Source: Luteimicrobium album (lineage in GTDB: Bacteria > Actinomycetota > Actinomycetes > Actinomycetales > Cellulomonadaceae). From it: a stretch of 64,000 nucleotides of DNA. Each line of letters starts with the position of its first letter. Position 1 is the first letter of the stretch. Both the position numbers and the translations under genes were made by a program. The DNA is taken from the NCBI RefSeq assembly GCF_030161555.1, contig NZ_BSUK01000001.1:1550001-1614000 (forward strand), written 5' to 3'. A model generated the notes under the pieces. That model had not been told where the DNA came from. It made no database searches and saw only the letters and a list, made by a program, of their open reading frames with translations. Positions 1 through 9,878 of the stretch are shown here, piece after piece.

Positions 1-65
1 GTGACGTCGTCGGGCTCTCGGCGATCGCACGGGTAGGCCCGGCTGACGCGTCCCGCCGCACGACC

Positions 66-71
66 TACGCT
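66..71 (+). promoter_or_regulatory. -10 element of a leaderless promoter
   Basis: TACGCT ends 7 nt before the ATG at 79 and there is no purine-rich ribosome binding site, so the transcript probably starts at or next to the start codon. The same geometry recurs in front of many genes of this window. Confidence 0.45.
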
Positions 72-78
72 CGGTGAC

Positions 79-548
79 ATGAGCACCGAGACCGTCGTCG
101 CCGCCCTGGACGCCACCGGGATCCCGTACGAGCTGACGCAGCACACGCGGGCGCGCTCCTCGTCGAGGCGGCCGAGCTCCAGGGCGTCGAACCGAGCCGA
201 ATCGTGAAGACGCTCGTCGTGCGCCGCGGCGACGACGACTACCTGTTCGTCCTGGTCCCGGGCGACCGGACGATCTCGTGGCCGAAGCTGCGTGCGCTGC
301 TCGGCGTCTCGCGGCTGTCGATGCCGGACGCCGCGGTCGCGAAGGACGTCACCGGGTACGAGCGCGGCACGATCACGCCGTTCGGCGCGACCCGCGCCTG
401 GCCGGTGGTCGCGGACGAGCGCGTGGACGGCACGATCTCGCTCGGCGGCGGGGCGCACGGGGTCGGAGTCCGGCTCGCGGCGGACGACGCGGTCCGCGTC
501 CTGGGGGCGACGGTCGCGGACGTCACGGACGAGGCTCCGGCGTCGTGA
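79..548 (+). CDS. ybaK: YbaK/EbsC-type aminoacyl-tRNA deacylase, frameshifted
   Basis: Likely hydrolyses mischarged Cys-tRNA (or a related aminoacyl-tRNA) in trans in the cytoplasm. The first 26 codons from ATG 79 give a normal YbaK N-terminus, then the frame runs into a stop at 205. Restoring one C near 158 joins it to the frame that continues with IVKTLVV, the family motif TGYERGTITPFG and SLGGGAHGVGV, ending at 548. The restored protein is about 156 residues, the usual YbaK length. A single-gene unit with a leaderless promoter; the peroxidase gene starts 44 nt downstream. The family is clear from the C-terminal two thirds; the substrate is inferred from the family only. Confidence 0.85.
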
Positions 549-591
549 TGGCACGGGTGCAGGGCGTCACCGCACGTGAAAGGCTCGTGCC

Positions 592-1757
592 GTGCCCCTG
601 AACGCGATCGAAGGGACCGGCACCGCGCCGGGTGTCCCCGCCGACGTGCCCGAGTCGCAGGCGGTGCTCGGCACGCTCACCTCGTCCGCCGTCTTCCTCG
701 TCGTGAGCGTGCGCGACACGCCGGGCGCTGCTGACCGTGTGCTCGACGTCGCCGCGGACGTCGGCTCGCTCGTGCGGGCGGTGGGCTTCCGGCAGTCGGA
801 GGGAGGCCTGACGTGCATCGTCGGGCTCGGGTCGCGGTACTGGGACCGGGTGCGACCCGACGGGCCGCGTCCGGCGCACCTGCACCCGTTCCGTCCGATC
901 CAGGGCGCCAGGCACGACGCAGTCGCGACGCCCGGGGACGTGTTCTTCCACGTGCGGGCGAACCGGGCGGACCTGGCGTTCGAGCTGACGCGGTTGCTGA
1001 TGGACGCTTTGGGTGACGACGTGCAGGTCGAGGACCACACCGTCGGGTTCCGCTATTTCGACTCGCGCGATCTCCTGGGCTTCGTGGACGGGACGGAGAA
1101 CCCGACCGGCCGCGACGCGGCCGCCGCGTCGATCGTGTCGCTCGAGGACGAGCCGGACTTCGCGGGCGGGAGCTACGTCGTCGTGCAGAAGTACGTGCAC
1201 GACCTCGCGGCGTGGCACGCGATGCCGGTCGAGGAGCAGGAGCGGGTGATCGGCCGCACGAAGCTCGACGACGTCGAGCTCGACGACGACGTCCAGCCGA
1301 CGAACTCCCACGTCACCCTCAACACGATCGTCGACGAGTCCGGGGAGGAGCACGACATCCTCCGCGACAACATGGCGTTCGGTGACCCGTCCGCGGGCGA
1401 GTACGGCACGTTCTTCATCGCCTACGCGGACGACCCGACCATCACCGAGCTGATGCTCGAGCGCATGTTCGTCGGCGCGCCCCCGGCAACTACGACCGTA
1501 TCCTCGACGTCTCCACCGCCGTCACGGGCTCCCTCTTCTTCGTCCCGTCCCTCGAGCTCCTGGAGTCCTTGGCGGAGGGCGACGACCCGACGGTCACGTC
1601 GGCGGACCTGAAGCGGGTGTCGGAACGTGGCCCGGCGAGCGAGGCGGACGGTGGGCCGAGCTCCTCCGCCCCGTCCGCCCCCGGAAGCACCCCGGGAGAG
1701 ACCGACCACCACCACGACGACCTCCGCATCGGCAGCCTGAGAGAGGAACCCCAATGA
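592..1757 (+). CDS. dyp: DyP-type heme peroxidase, encapsulin cargo, frameshifted near C-terminus
   Basis: Dye-decolorizing peroxidase: heme enzyme using H2O2 to oxidise bulky substrates. GTG start at 592. The DyP signature GFVDGTENP lies around residue 160, preceded by GFRYFDSRDLL, and the conserved C-terminal region FFIAYADDPT follows. The frame breaks at the C run 1480-1484; adding one C continues the protein as GNYDRILDVSTAVTGSLFFVPS and on to a flexible tail ending DDLRIGSLREEPQ at 1757. That tail resembles the encapsulin cargo-loading peptide (LxIGSLK type), which docks DyP inside the shell. The TGA overlaps the encapsulin ATG (ATGA), so the two are translationally coupled. Restored length 388 residues. 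Confidence 0.93.
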
Positions 1758-2605
1758 GCAGCAACGAACCCGACGTGACGGTCCAGCCGGTGGCGCAGGT
1801 CGTGGGGGCGTCCAACCTGCACCGGTGGCTCGCGCCGGTGAGCGACGCGGCGTGGTCGGAGATCGCGGAGGAGGCGTCGCGGACGTTCCGCCGGAACGTG
1901 GCGGGGCGCCGCGTGGTGGACGTGACGGGCCCGTTGGGGCTGGAGACGGCGGCGGCGAACACGGGTCACGTGACGGCGATCGACGCACCGCACGAGGGGA
2001 CCCGGTCGCGGTTGCGGGAGGTCGCGCCGCTGGTGGAGCTGCGGGTGCCGTTCACGTTGGACCGCCAGGCGGTGGACGACGTGCTCCGTGGGTCGAAGGA
2101 CTCGGACTGGCAGCCGGTGAAGGATGCCGCGACGGTGCTGGCGCGGGTCGAGGACCGGGCGATCTTCGAGGGGTACGAGGCGGCGCGGATCGGGGGTCTG
2201 GGGCCGGGTTCGGACAACGCGCCGGTCGCGGTGCCGGAGGATCCGCGCGAGCTCCCGGACGCGGTGGCGCACGCGGTCACGGAGCTGCGGCTCGCGGGTG
2301 TCGAGGGGCCGTACGCCCTGGTGCTGGACGCCGACCTGTACACGGCGGTGTCGGAGACGCGCGACTACGGCTACCCGATCCGGTCGCAGCTCGAGCGGAT
2401 GGTGGACAGCGACATCGTGTGGGCGCCGGCCCTGCGGGGCGGGTACCTGCTGTCGACGCGCGGCGGCGACTACGAGCTGGTGCTGGGGCAGGACGTGTCG
2501 ATCGGGTACACGTCGCACACGGCGGACTCGGTCGAGCTGTACCTGCAGGAGTCGTTCACGTTCCTCTCGTACACGGCGGAGGCGTCGGTCGCGCTGACGC
2601 GCTGA
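1754..2605 (+). CDS. enc: Encapsulin shell protein (linocin M18 / Cfp29 family)
   Basis: 283-residue HK97-fold shell protein that self-assembles into a nanocompartment around peroxidase cargo. Recognised from N-terminal LHRWLAPVSDAAWSEIAEEA, the central FEGYEAARIGG loop, and the C-terminal stretch VLGQDVSIGYTSHTADSVEL with YLQESFTFL, all typical of family 1 encapsulins. ATG at 1754 overlaps the DyP stop by 4 nt, which fixes the start. Length matches the usual 265-285 residues of T=1 shells. No ferritin-like cargo gene is adjacent, so DyP is the likely native cargo. Confidence 0.95.
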   Translation: MSSNEPDVTVQPVAQVVGASNLHRWLAPVSDAAWSEIAEEASRTFRRNVAGRRVVDVTGPLGLETAAANTGHVTAIDAPHEGTRSRLREVAPLVELRVPFTLDRQAVDDVLRGSKDSDWQPVKDAATVLARVEDRAIFEGYEAARIGGLGPGSDNAPVAVPEDPRELPDAVAHAVTELRLAGVEGPYALVLDADLYTAVSETRDYGYPIRSQLERMVDSDIVWAPALRGGYLLSTRGGDYELVLGQDVSIGYTSHTADSVELYLQESFTFLSYTAEASVALTR

Positions 2606-2631
2606 CGGCCGCGCGTCGGCGAGGAGACCGG

Positions 2632-3354
2632 TCACCGAACGGTGGCGCAGGTCCGCAGGGTGCGGGCCATCGCGTCGTGCTCGGCGCGGGTGACCCAGAG
2701 CCCGTAGGCGGCTTTGACGCGGAGCTGCCGGACGACGTACACGCACCGGAATCCGGGATTCGGCGGGAGCCAGGTGGAGGCGTCGTCGGCGCTCTTGTCC
2801 TGGTTGGCGGGCCCGTCGACGGCGAGCAGGTTGGCGGGGTCGTTCGCGAACGCGAGCCGGGTGGCGGCGGGCCAGTCCTGGGCGCCGGTCTGCCAGGCGT
2901 CGGCGAGCGCGACGACGTGGTCGATCTGGACGGCGGCCGAGTCGGGACCGCGGCGGAAGTCGATCGTGCGGCCGGTGTACGGGTCGTGCAGCACACCGGA
3001 CGCGACTGTACAGTCACCGCTCCCCGACGTGTACGTCACGCTCGTGAGGTCCCGCGCGAGGATGTCGTCGCGCGTGTCGCACCCGTTGTGGTCCACGTCC
3101 TCCCAGGCCCGGCCGAACTGTTCCCGCGTGTACCCGTCCGACGGCGCCCGGTCGCGCACGGGGACGTCGGCGAGCTCCCGCGTCGCCCGCGTCAGCTCCG
3201 TCGCGGCGACGGGGTAGCGCGCCGCCCGGGCGTGCGCGACGACGTACGGCACGCCCGTCGCCGCCGCGACCACCGCCGCGAGGAGGACGAGCGCGCCGGC
3301 GGCGCGCGTGCGGCGTCGGGCACGGGGGCGAGGGGTAGGACGAGGGTGGGGCAC
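2632..3354 (-). CDS. Secreted or membrane-anchored HNH nuclease (DUF1524/GmrSD C-terminal type)
   Basis: Carries a basic N-terminus, a hydrophobic export segment (AAGALVLLAAVVAAATGV) and then a nuclease-like domain with DGYTREQFG, NGCDTRDDILARD, the catalytic-type IDHVVALADAWQTGA and FANDPANLLAVDGPANQDKS, WLPP and a C-terminal YGLWVTRAEHDAM. These are hallmarks of the small exported HNH nucleases common in actinomycetes; the role (DNA scavenging or competition) is not known. I chose GTG 3354 because it leaves a normal short n-region; the frame is open further upstream and GTG 3483 or 3504 would also work. Convergent with encapsulin, divergent from the next gene. Confidence 0.8.
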   Translation of the reverse strand: MPHPRPTPRPRARRRTRAAGALVLLAAVVAAATGVPYVVAHARAARYPVAATELTRATRELADVPVRDRAPSDGYTREQFGRAWEDVDHNGCDTRDDILARDLTSVTYTSGSGDCTVASGVLHDPYTGRTIDFRRGPDSAAVQIDHVVALADAWQTGAQDWPAATRLAFANDPANLLAVDGPANQDKSADDASTWLPPNPGFRCVYVVRQLRVKAAYGLWVTRAEHDAMARTLRTCATVR

Positions 3355-3515
3355 GGGCCGAGCCTGCCGGACCGGCGCGCCGCCGCCGCGGCCCGGGACC
3401 GGTGCCTGTGCACGACCGGCCGCGTCCCCAGGTGGGGCGTCGTGCGCCAGGGCCCGCCCTTCCGCGGATCGGGTCGAGTTCACGAATGCAGCGTTGTCGG
3501 GCACGATGGGTCGCG

Positions 3516-4247
3516 ATGATCGAAGAGCACCTGCCCGGCGGCAACACCACGCCCGTCCTGCGGATCGGCGACACCGTGCGCCGCGCCGCCGGCCCGTGGA
3601 CCACGACGATCCAGTCCTACCTGCGGCACCTGCGGTCCGCGGGCATGCGCGGGATCCCCGAACCGTTCGGCGTCGACGACCGCGGGCGCGAGATCGTCTC
3701 CTACCTCGAGGGCGACGTGCCGCACGACAGCCCCGCGTGGGTCTGGGGCTCCGAGGTGCTCGATGACGCCGTCCTGTTCCTGCGACGGCTGCACGACGCC
3801 TCGGTGGGCTTCGTGGCGTCGTCGCCCGCATGGCGCCTGCCCGTGCACGAGCCGGCCGAGGTGGTCTGCCACAACGACGCCGCGCCCTACAACATGGTGT
3901 TCCGGGGTGGGCGCCTCGTGGGGCTGATCGACTTCGACACGGCGTCACCCGGGCCGCGGATCTGGGACCTGGCCTACCTGGCGTACTGGCTCGCCCCGTA
4001 CATCCACGTCGAGGGTTGGCGCGGGGACGACGACGCCCGCGCGGCCCGCCTCAACCGGATCGTCGAGGTCTACGGCTGGGACCCGATCACCCCCGCCGAC
4101 GTGCTGCAGACCATGGTCGCGCGGCTCGAGGAGCTCGCCGCGTTCACGGAGGACCGGGCAGCGCAGACCGGCCGGGACGACCTCGCGGCGCACGCCGTCA
4201 TGTACCGGCGCGACGTCGAGCGGATCGCGGTCCTCGCGCAGGGCTGA
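3516..4247 (+). CDS. Phosphotransferase of the aminoglycoside phosphotransferase (APH) fold
   Basis: 243 residues. The kinase-like Brenner motif HNDAAPYNMVF (about residue 125) supplies the catalytic Asp and the Mg-binding Asn, and IDFDTASPGPRIWDLAYLAY is the DFG-equivalent metal site. Such stand-alone APH-fold proteins phosphorylate small metabolites or antibiotics; the substrate cannot be told from sequence. The N-terminal nucleotide lobe is short. Start ATG at 3516 is chosen over in-frame ATG 3486 because CACGAT lies 8 nt upstream in the leaderless geometry seen elsewhere in the window. Confidence 0.85.
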   Translation: MIEEHLPGGNTTPVLRIGDTVRRAAGPWTTTIQSYLRHLRSAGMRGIPEPFGVDDRGREIVSYLEGDVPHDSPAWVWGSEVLDDAVLFLRRLHDASVGFVASSPAWRLPVHEPAEVVCHNDAAPYNMVFRGGRLVGLIDFDTASPGPRIWDLAYLAYWLAPYIHVEGWRGDDDARAARLNRIVEVYGWDPITPADVLQTMVARLEELAAFTEDRAAQTGRDDLAAHAVMYRRDVERIAVLAQG

Positions 4248-4320
4248 CCGCCGGGCACCCGGTCCACGGTGCCACCGTCGTCGCCGCGGCCTACGGTGGG
4301 CAGGTCGAGAGGAGACCCCC

Positions 4321-4686
4321 ATGGCAGAACCCAGCGGACAGGCCGGCGACCCCGGCATCGACCCGAGCGTGCCCCCGACCGGTCCCGGGTGCGTCGAGTG
4401 CGAGGCGGGCGGCGGCTGGTGGGTGCACCTGCGCCGGTGCGCCCAGTGCGGGCACGTGGGCTGCTGCGACAGCTCGCCCGAGCAGCATGCGAGCCGGCAC
4501 TTCCAGGAGACCGGGCACCCGGTCATGCGGTCCTACGAGCCGGGCGAGGACTGGTGGTGGGACTACCGCACGAACGACTACACGGACGGGCCCGAGCTGG
4601 CGCCGCCGCTCGCGCACCCGGCGGACCAGGGCGCGCCCGGCCCGGCCGGCCGCGTCCCGGACGACTGGCGCGAGCTGATCCACTGA
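4321..4686 (+). CDS. UBP-type zinc-finger domain protein
   Basis: 121 residues. The ubiquitin-hydrolase-type zinc finger is seen as CVECEAGGGWWVHLRRCAQC, then HVGCCDSSPEQHASRHFQETGHPVMRS, with the Cys and His ligands spaced as in the family. Actinomycete members are small cytoplasmic proteins of unknown function, sometimes fused to other domains. The RBS GAGAGGAG 6 nt before ATG supports the start. A hairpin at 4753-4777 follows and probably ends the transcript. Confidence 0.88.
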   Translation: MAEPSGQAGDPGIDPSVPPTGPGCVECEAGGGWWVHLRRCAQCGHVGCCDSSPEQHASRHFQETGHPVMRSYEPGEDWWWDYRTNDYTDGPELAPPLAHPADQGAPGPAGRVPDDWRELIH

Positions 4687-4752
4687 GCACTTCACCCGCA
4701 TCTCACCTGGTCACGGCCGTCACGGACGACGAGCCCGCTGCTCTCTTCCTTC

Positions 4753-4777
4753 GACGGCGCCCCCGAAAGGCGCCGTC
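4753..4777 (+). terminator. Hairpin terminator after the UBP zinc-finger gene
   Basis: Perfect 9-bp inverted repeat GACGGCGCC / GGCGCCGTC around a 7-nt loop, 67 nt past the stop codon. No U tract, as is usual for actinomycete terminators. Confidence 0.55.
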
Positions 4778-4841
4778 CACAACGACCGGGATCGGGGAGA
4801 CGCCGCGAGCGCGCGGGCGTCGGCAGGGGACGGGGAAGCGG

Positions 4842-4995
4842 ATGGCAGTCATGACGAGGCGCCGGGGGCACGACGCGGCGCTGCCCGAGCCGTGGGAACG
4901 CGAGCTCCGGCGCATGGAGGTCCTGGCGCGACTCGAGACGGCACGGACCGCTCGCCGCGTCGCCGGGCGCCCCGTGCGCCTGGCCGAGCGCCGCG

Positions 4996-5009
<14 letters not shown>
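4842..5009 (+). CDS. Small basic hypothetical protein
   Basis: 55 residues (MAVMTRRRGHDAALPEPWER start), rich in Arg and with a likely amphipathic helix RELRRMEVLARLETARTARR. A purine-rich GGGGAAGCGG lies just before ATG 4842. Not recognised. Its 3' end overlaps the end of pntB on the other strand by 14 nt. Codon use resembles neighbouring genes, so it may be real, but there is no homology evidence. Confidence 0.4.
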
Positions 5010-6468
<1,459 letters not shown>

Positions 6469-6472
<4 letters not shown>

Positions 6473-7065
6473 CGGTCGCTTCCGTTCTGGTCGGGTGCGG
6501 CGGCGGCGGGGCGGGCGGGGGCTGCGCCCGACGTGCTCGGGCTACCATCCGCCTCGCTCGTTCCTCGCTCGGCTCCCGCCAGTCCCGCCACGCCCTTCGC
6601 ATCGTCGGGCGCAGCCCCCGCCCGCCCCGCGGCCTCCGGCGTTCGGCTCGCCCCCGCGTCCGCGGTGGTGGGCGCGGGGTCGACCCGCTGTGCCTCCCTG
6701 CGCGTCCGGCTCGCGTCGGCGTCCGCGTCCGTCGACGGTGACGCTCCGTTCGCCGAGGGTGACGTCGGGTTCGCCGACGGTGACGGTCTTCCCCGGAACA
6801 TGCCCAGCATGCGGTCCGTGACGACGTAGCCGCCCACCACGTTCATGGCTGCGAACGCCGCGGCCAGGAAGGCCAGGACGTAGCCGAGGGGGTCGCCGGC
6901 GAGGCCCGCGACCAGGATCGCGCCGACCAGGACGACGCCGTGGATCGAGTTCGCACCCGACATCATCGGGGTGTGCAGGGTCGTCGGGATCTTGCTGATG
7001 ACCTCGAAGCCGACCAGCAGGGCCAGGACGAAGATGCTGATCGACGACGCCAGCTCCGGGGTCAT
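6469..7065 (-). CDS. pntA2: NAD(P) transhydrogenase alpha part 2 (membrane), with long low-complexity tail
   Basis: 198 residues. The first 90 are the normal subunit: helix ISIFVLALLVGFEVISKIP, the conserved TTLHTPMMSGANSIHGVV, and two more helices ending at YVVTDRMLGMF. The remaining 100 residues are hydrophilic, rich in Ala, Pro, Ser, Asp and predicted disordered; standard PntA2 proteins stop near residue 100-110. The tail is encoded partly by a long perfect DNA inverted repeat (6505-6530 / 6603-6628), suggesting insertion of a palindromic element in frame. RBS GAGGAGG lies 9 nt upstream of ATG. Confidence 0.92.
6505..6628. repeat. 26-bp perfect inverted repeat inside the pntA2 tail
   Basis: Positions 6505-6530 and 6603-6628 are exact reverse complements over 26 bp, separated by 72 nt. 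Both arms are translated as part of PntA2. The spacer contains a second short repeat, GCTCG/CGCTCG around 6561-6580. The structure resembles a mobile palindromic element that entered a permissive C-terminus. Confidence 0.8.
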
Positions 7066-7081
7066 GCCGGTGCCTCCTCGG

Positions 7082-8221
7082 TCAGGGTGGGGGAGCGGTA
7101 GGGGCCGGCGCCGGGACGCGGATCGCCTTGACGACCTCGTCGTCGGAGTCGGCGTCCAGGCGTCCATCCCGGACGACGGCGCGCAGCACCGCCGCGACGT
7201 TGCGGGCGTAGGCGGACGACGCGGCCGTCGGGAGCTCGGCCGCGAGGTTGCCCGCGCCCACGACGGTCGCGCCGCCTGGGGTCACGACGCGCTCGTCGGG
7301 AACGGAACCCTCGACGTTGCCGCCGAGGTCGCTCGCGCCGAGGTCGACCACGACGCTCCCCGGGCGCATCGCGGCCACCGTGTCGGCGGTCACGAGGACG
7401 GGCGGGCGTCGGCCGGGGACCTGCGCCGTCGTGATGACGACGTCGAAACCCGCCACGTGGCCGGCGAGCTCGGCCTGCTGGGCGGCGCGCTCGTCCTCGG
7501 TGAGCTCCCGCGCGTAGCCGCCCTCGCCCGCGCCCTCGGGCGTGCTCGTGAGCTGGAGGAACGTCGCGCCGAGCGACCGGACCTCGTCGGCCGAGGACGG
7601 GCGGATGTCGTAGCCCGTGACCTGCGCGCCGAGCCGGCGCGCCGTCCCGATCGCCTGGAGTCCCGCGACCCCCGTCCCGAGGACGAGCACCCGCGCGGGC
7701 TTCGCGGTCCCCGCGGCCGTGATCATCATCGGGAAGAAGCGCCCGAACGCCTCGGCCGCGACGATCGCCGCCCGGTACCCCGCGACCGACGCCTGCGACG
7801 TGAGCGCGTCCATGCTCTGCGCACGCGAGAGGGTGCGGGGCAGGAGCGCCAGGTCGAGTGCGACCACCCCGGCGCTTCCCAGGGCGTGCGCCTGCTCGAC
7901 GTGGCCGCCGAGCGCGAGGAGACCCACGACCACCTGGCCACGGTGCAGCGAGGGTGCGAGACCGGCGTCGGGCGCGTGGACGCACGCGAGGACGTCCGCC
8001 GCCAGGACCGCGGTCCGGTCACCGAGCGTCGCGCCCGCGGCCTCGTAGGCCGCGTCGGGGAAGAAGGCCGCCTCGCCCGCCCCGCGCTCGACGAGGACCG
8101 CGAGGCCCTCGCGCGTGAGCCGCCCGACGACCTCGGGGACCAGGGCGACGCGTCGCTCGCCGGCGCCGTGCTCGCGCAGCACCCCCACGCTCACGGGTGG
8201 TGCGTCCGGCGTCAGGGCCAC
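7082..8221 (-). CDS. pntA1: NAD(P) transhydrogenase alpha part 1 (NAD-binding)
   Basis: 379 residues, soluble dI domain that binds NAD(H), related to alanine dehydrogenase. Visible features: N-terminal RRVALVPEVVGRL, MDALTSQASVAGYRA (the RQD-loop region of dI), Rossmann motif VLVLGTGVAGLQAIGTA followed by GYDIRP, and VVVDLGASDLGGNVEG. GTG start at 8221 lies 6 nt behind the hexamer TAGGTT. The membrane part is a separate gene 16 nt downstream, the split arrangement usual in actinomycetes. Confidence 0.95.
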   Translation of the reverse strand: MALTPDAPPVSVGVLREHGAGERRVALVPEVVGRLTREGLAVLVERGAGEAAFFPDAAYEAAGATLGDRTAVLAADVLACVHAPDAGLAPSLHRGQVVVGLLALGGHVEQAHALGSAGVVALDLALLPRTLSRAQSMDALTSQASVAGYRAAIVAAEAFGRFFPMMITAAGTAKPARVLVLGTGVAGLQAIGTARRLGAQVTGYDIRPSSADEVRSLGATFLQLTSTPEGAGEGGYARELTEDERAAQQAELAGHVAGFDVVITTAQVPGRRPPVLVTADTVAAMRPGSVVVDLGASDLGGNVEGSVPDERVVTPGGATVVGAGNLAAELPTAASSAYARNVAAVLRAVVRDGRLDADSDDEVVKAIRVPAPAPTAPPP

Positions 8222-8227
8222 GTGACG

Positions 8228-8233
8228 AACCTA
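8228..8233 (-). promoter_or_regulatory. -10 of leaderless pntA1 promoter, overlapping the upstream stop codon
   Basis: On the minus strand TAGGTT is followed by 6 nt and then the pntA1 GTG. Its TAG is the stop codon of the uracil-DNA glycosylase gene, so the pnt operon can be read through from that gene or started independently. Confidence 0.5.
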
Positions 8234-9016
8234 TGACGCGGCGAGCGCTCGCGCGCGGGCGAGCAGGGCGTCCATCGCGTCAGGCGTGAGCTTGCCCGTG
8301 AACGTGTTGTGCGGGCTGGGGTGGAAGCAGCCCAGAAGTGTCACCTGACCAGGGCCGACGCCGTCGTCCGACGTTTCACGTGAAACCACCACCTCGGCAC
8401 CGTGCCCGAACCGCGGGCGAGGGCGTGGGACCGCCCAGCCGGCGCCCGCGAGGACGTCGAGGGTCGCGTTCCAGCCGAACGCCCCGAGCGTCACGACGAC
8501 CCGCGGTGCCACGAGCTCGAGCTCGCGCGCGAGGTACACCGAGCAGGTGCGGCGCTCGGCCGGCGTGGGCTTGTTCTCCGGCGGGACGCAGTGGACCGGA
8601 GCCGCCAGGCGCGCGCCGGTCAGCTCGAGGCCGTCGCCGCGCGCGACCGACGTGGCCTGCGACGCCAGACCCGCCCGGTGCAGCGCGGCGATCAGGAAGT
8701 CTCCGGACCGGTCGCCCGTGAACATCCGACCCGTCCGGTTCCCACCGTGCGCGGCGGGCGCCAGACCCACCACGAGGATTCCGGCCGCGGGATCGCCGAA
8801 GCTCGGCACGGGTCGCGCCCAGTACTCCTCGGTCGCGAACGCGGCCCGGCGCTCGCAGCCCACCTGCTCGCGCCAGGCCACGAGGCGCGGGCACGCGCGG
8901 CAGCCGACGACGAGCGTGTCGAGCGCCGCGAGGTCCGGCGCGGCCGCGGCGTGAGCCGGGTTCTGCGTCGGGTCCGGTGAAGGCTCGGGGAGGGCGGCAC
9001 CCGTCGATCGTCGCAC
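8231..9016 (-). CDS. Uracil-DNA glycosylase, family 5 (UdgB-like)
   Basis: Removes uracil (and often hypoxanthine) from DNA in base-excision repair. 261 residues. Iron-sulfur cysteines CRACPRL near residue 40; motif A GLAPAAHGGNRTGRMFTGD (family 5 has Ala where families 1 and 4 have Asp/Glu); CVPPENKPTPAERRTC; and motif HPSPHNTFTG near the C-terminus. GTG 9016 start, overlapping the divergent DUF2993 promoter region. Stop codon shared with the pntA1 promoter, so the two genes may form one transcript. Confidence 0.92.
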   Translation of the reverse strand: MRRSTGAALPEPSPDPTQNPAHAAAAPDLAALDTLVVGCRACPRLVAWREQVGCERRAAFATEEYWARPVPSFGDPAAGILVVGLAPAAHGGNRTGRMFTGDRSGDFLIAALHRAGLASQATSVARGDGLELTGARLAAPVHCVPPENKPTPAERRTCSVYLARELELVAPRVVVTLGAFGWNATLDVLAGAGWAVPRPRPRFGHGAEVVVSRETSDDGVGPGQVTLLGCFHPSPHNTFTGKLTPDAMDALLARARALAAS

Positions 9017-9042
9017 CCGCTCCGGCCCCGTACCGTACCGGG

Positions 9043-9744
9043 GTGCGCTTCCTCCGCAGACTCCTGATCACCGTCGTCGTGCTCGCCCTCCTCGCCGTCG
9101 CGGCCGACCGCGTGGCGTGCTGGGCGTTCGAACGGACCTTTGCGCGCGAGGCGACCGCGCAGACCGACGCGAACGGCGTCTCGGCCTCGATCCACGGCTT
9201 CCCGTTCCTGACCCAGCTCTGGAACGGCTCGCTCGACGACGTCACCGTCCGAGCCGGGTCGGCGAGTCTCGGTGGGACGACCGTGACCGACGTGGACGTC
9301 GACGGCAGCGGCGTGAGCCTGACCTCGCCGTACGTCGTGACGGACGGGACGGTCCACGCGACCGTGCCCGTCGCCACCCTCGAGCAGGTGGTCGCGCAGC
9401 GCACCGGCTCCGACGTCACCATCGCGGCCACCGACGACGGCCTCGTCGCGACCACGAAGGTCCTCGGCATCGGGGTCGGGCTCGTCCTCGACCCGAAGGT
9501 GTCCGGTGGGGCGCTCGCCGTCGACGTCAAGGGCGCGAAGATCGCGGGCGCGACCGTCTCCGCGGACTCGCTCCCCGGCGGCCTCGCAAACACCGTCTCG
9601 GGGCTCAAGGTCCCGCTCGACCTGCCGAAGGGCGTCACCCTCACCGGCGCGGACGTCGTGCCCGCGAGCGGCGACGACGACGGCGGGGTCCGGGTCAGCG
9701 CGACCGGGTCGGACGTGGCGCTCGAACACCTCGCGTCGTCCTGA
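9043..9744 (+). CDS. DUF2993 (LmeA-like) exported lipid-binding protein
   Basis: 233 residues. N-terminal signal or anchor helix FLRRLLITVVVLALLAVAA, then a beta-rich domain with FPFLTQLWNGSLDDVTV and GVSLTSPYVVTDG, the pattern of DUF2993 (mycobacterial LmeA, a periplasmic phospholipid-binding mannosyl-transfer accessory). GTG 9043 is chosen because TACCGT lies 6 nt upstream (leaderless). Role here in envelope glycolipids is inferred from family only. Confidence 0.8.
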   Translation: MRFLRRLLITVVVLALLAVAADRVACWAFERTFAREATAQTDANGVSASIHGFPFLTQLWNGSLDDVTVRAGSASLGGTTVTDVDVDGSGVSLTSPYVVTDGTVHATVPVATLEQVVAQRTGSDVTIAATDDGLVATTKVLGIGVGLVLDPKVSGGALAVDVKGAKIAGATVSADSLPGGLANTVSGLKVPLDLPKGVTLTGADVVPASGDDDGGVRVSATGSDVALEHLASS

Positions 9745-9780
9745 CCCGCCCGCCCGCCCGCGCCCACGGTGCGAACGCCG

Positions 9781-9812
9781 GTTACGAGGTAGTAACACGA
9801 CGCGCATACTGT
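9781..9812 (+). promoter_or_regulatory. Promoter and small dyad before the amino-acid ABC operon
   Basis: TTACGA at 9782 and TACTGT at 9807 are 19 bp apart. The -35 region is embedded in the dyad GTTAC-N6-GTAAC (9781-9796), a possible operator. Confidence 0.4.
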
Positions 9813-9878
9813 GACCCGCGACGTCGCGAGGTGCGGCGTCTGGGCCGCAGCGCTGCGGCGCGACCCTCAGGAGGAACG

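Noticed and set aside
1..78. Gene end at the left border
   Set aside because: Too short to assign; no frame with recognisable sequence.
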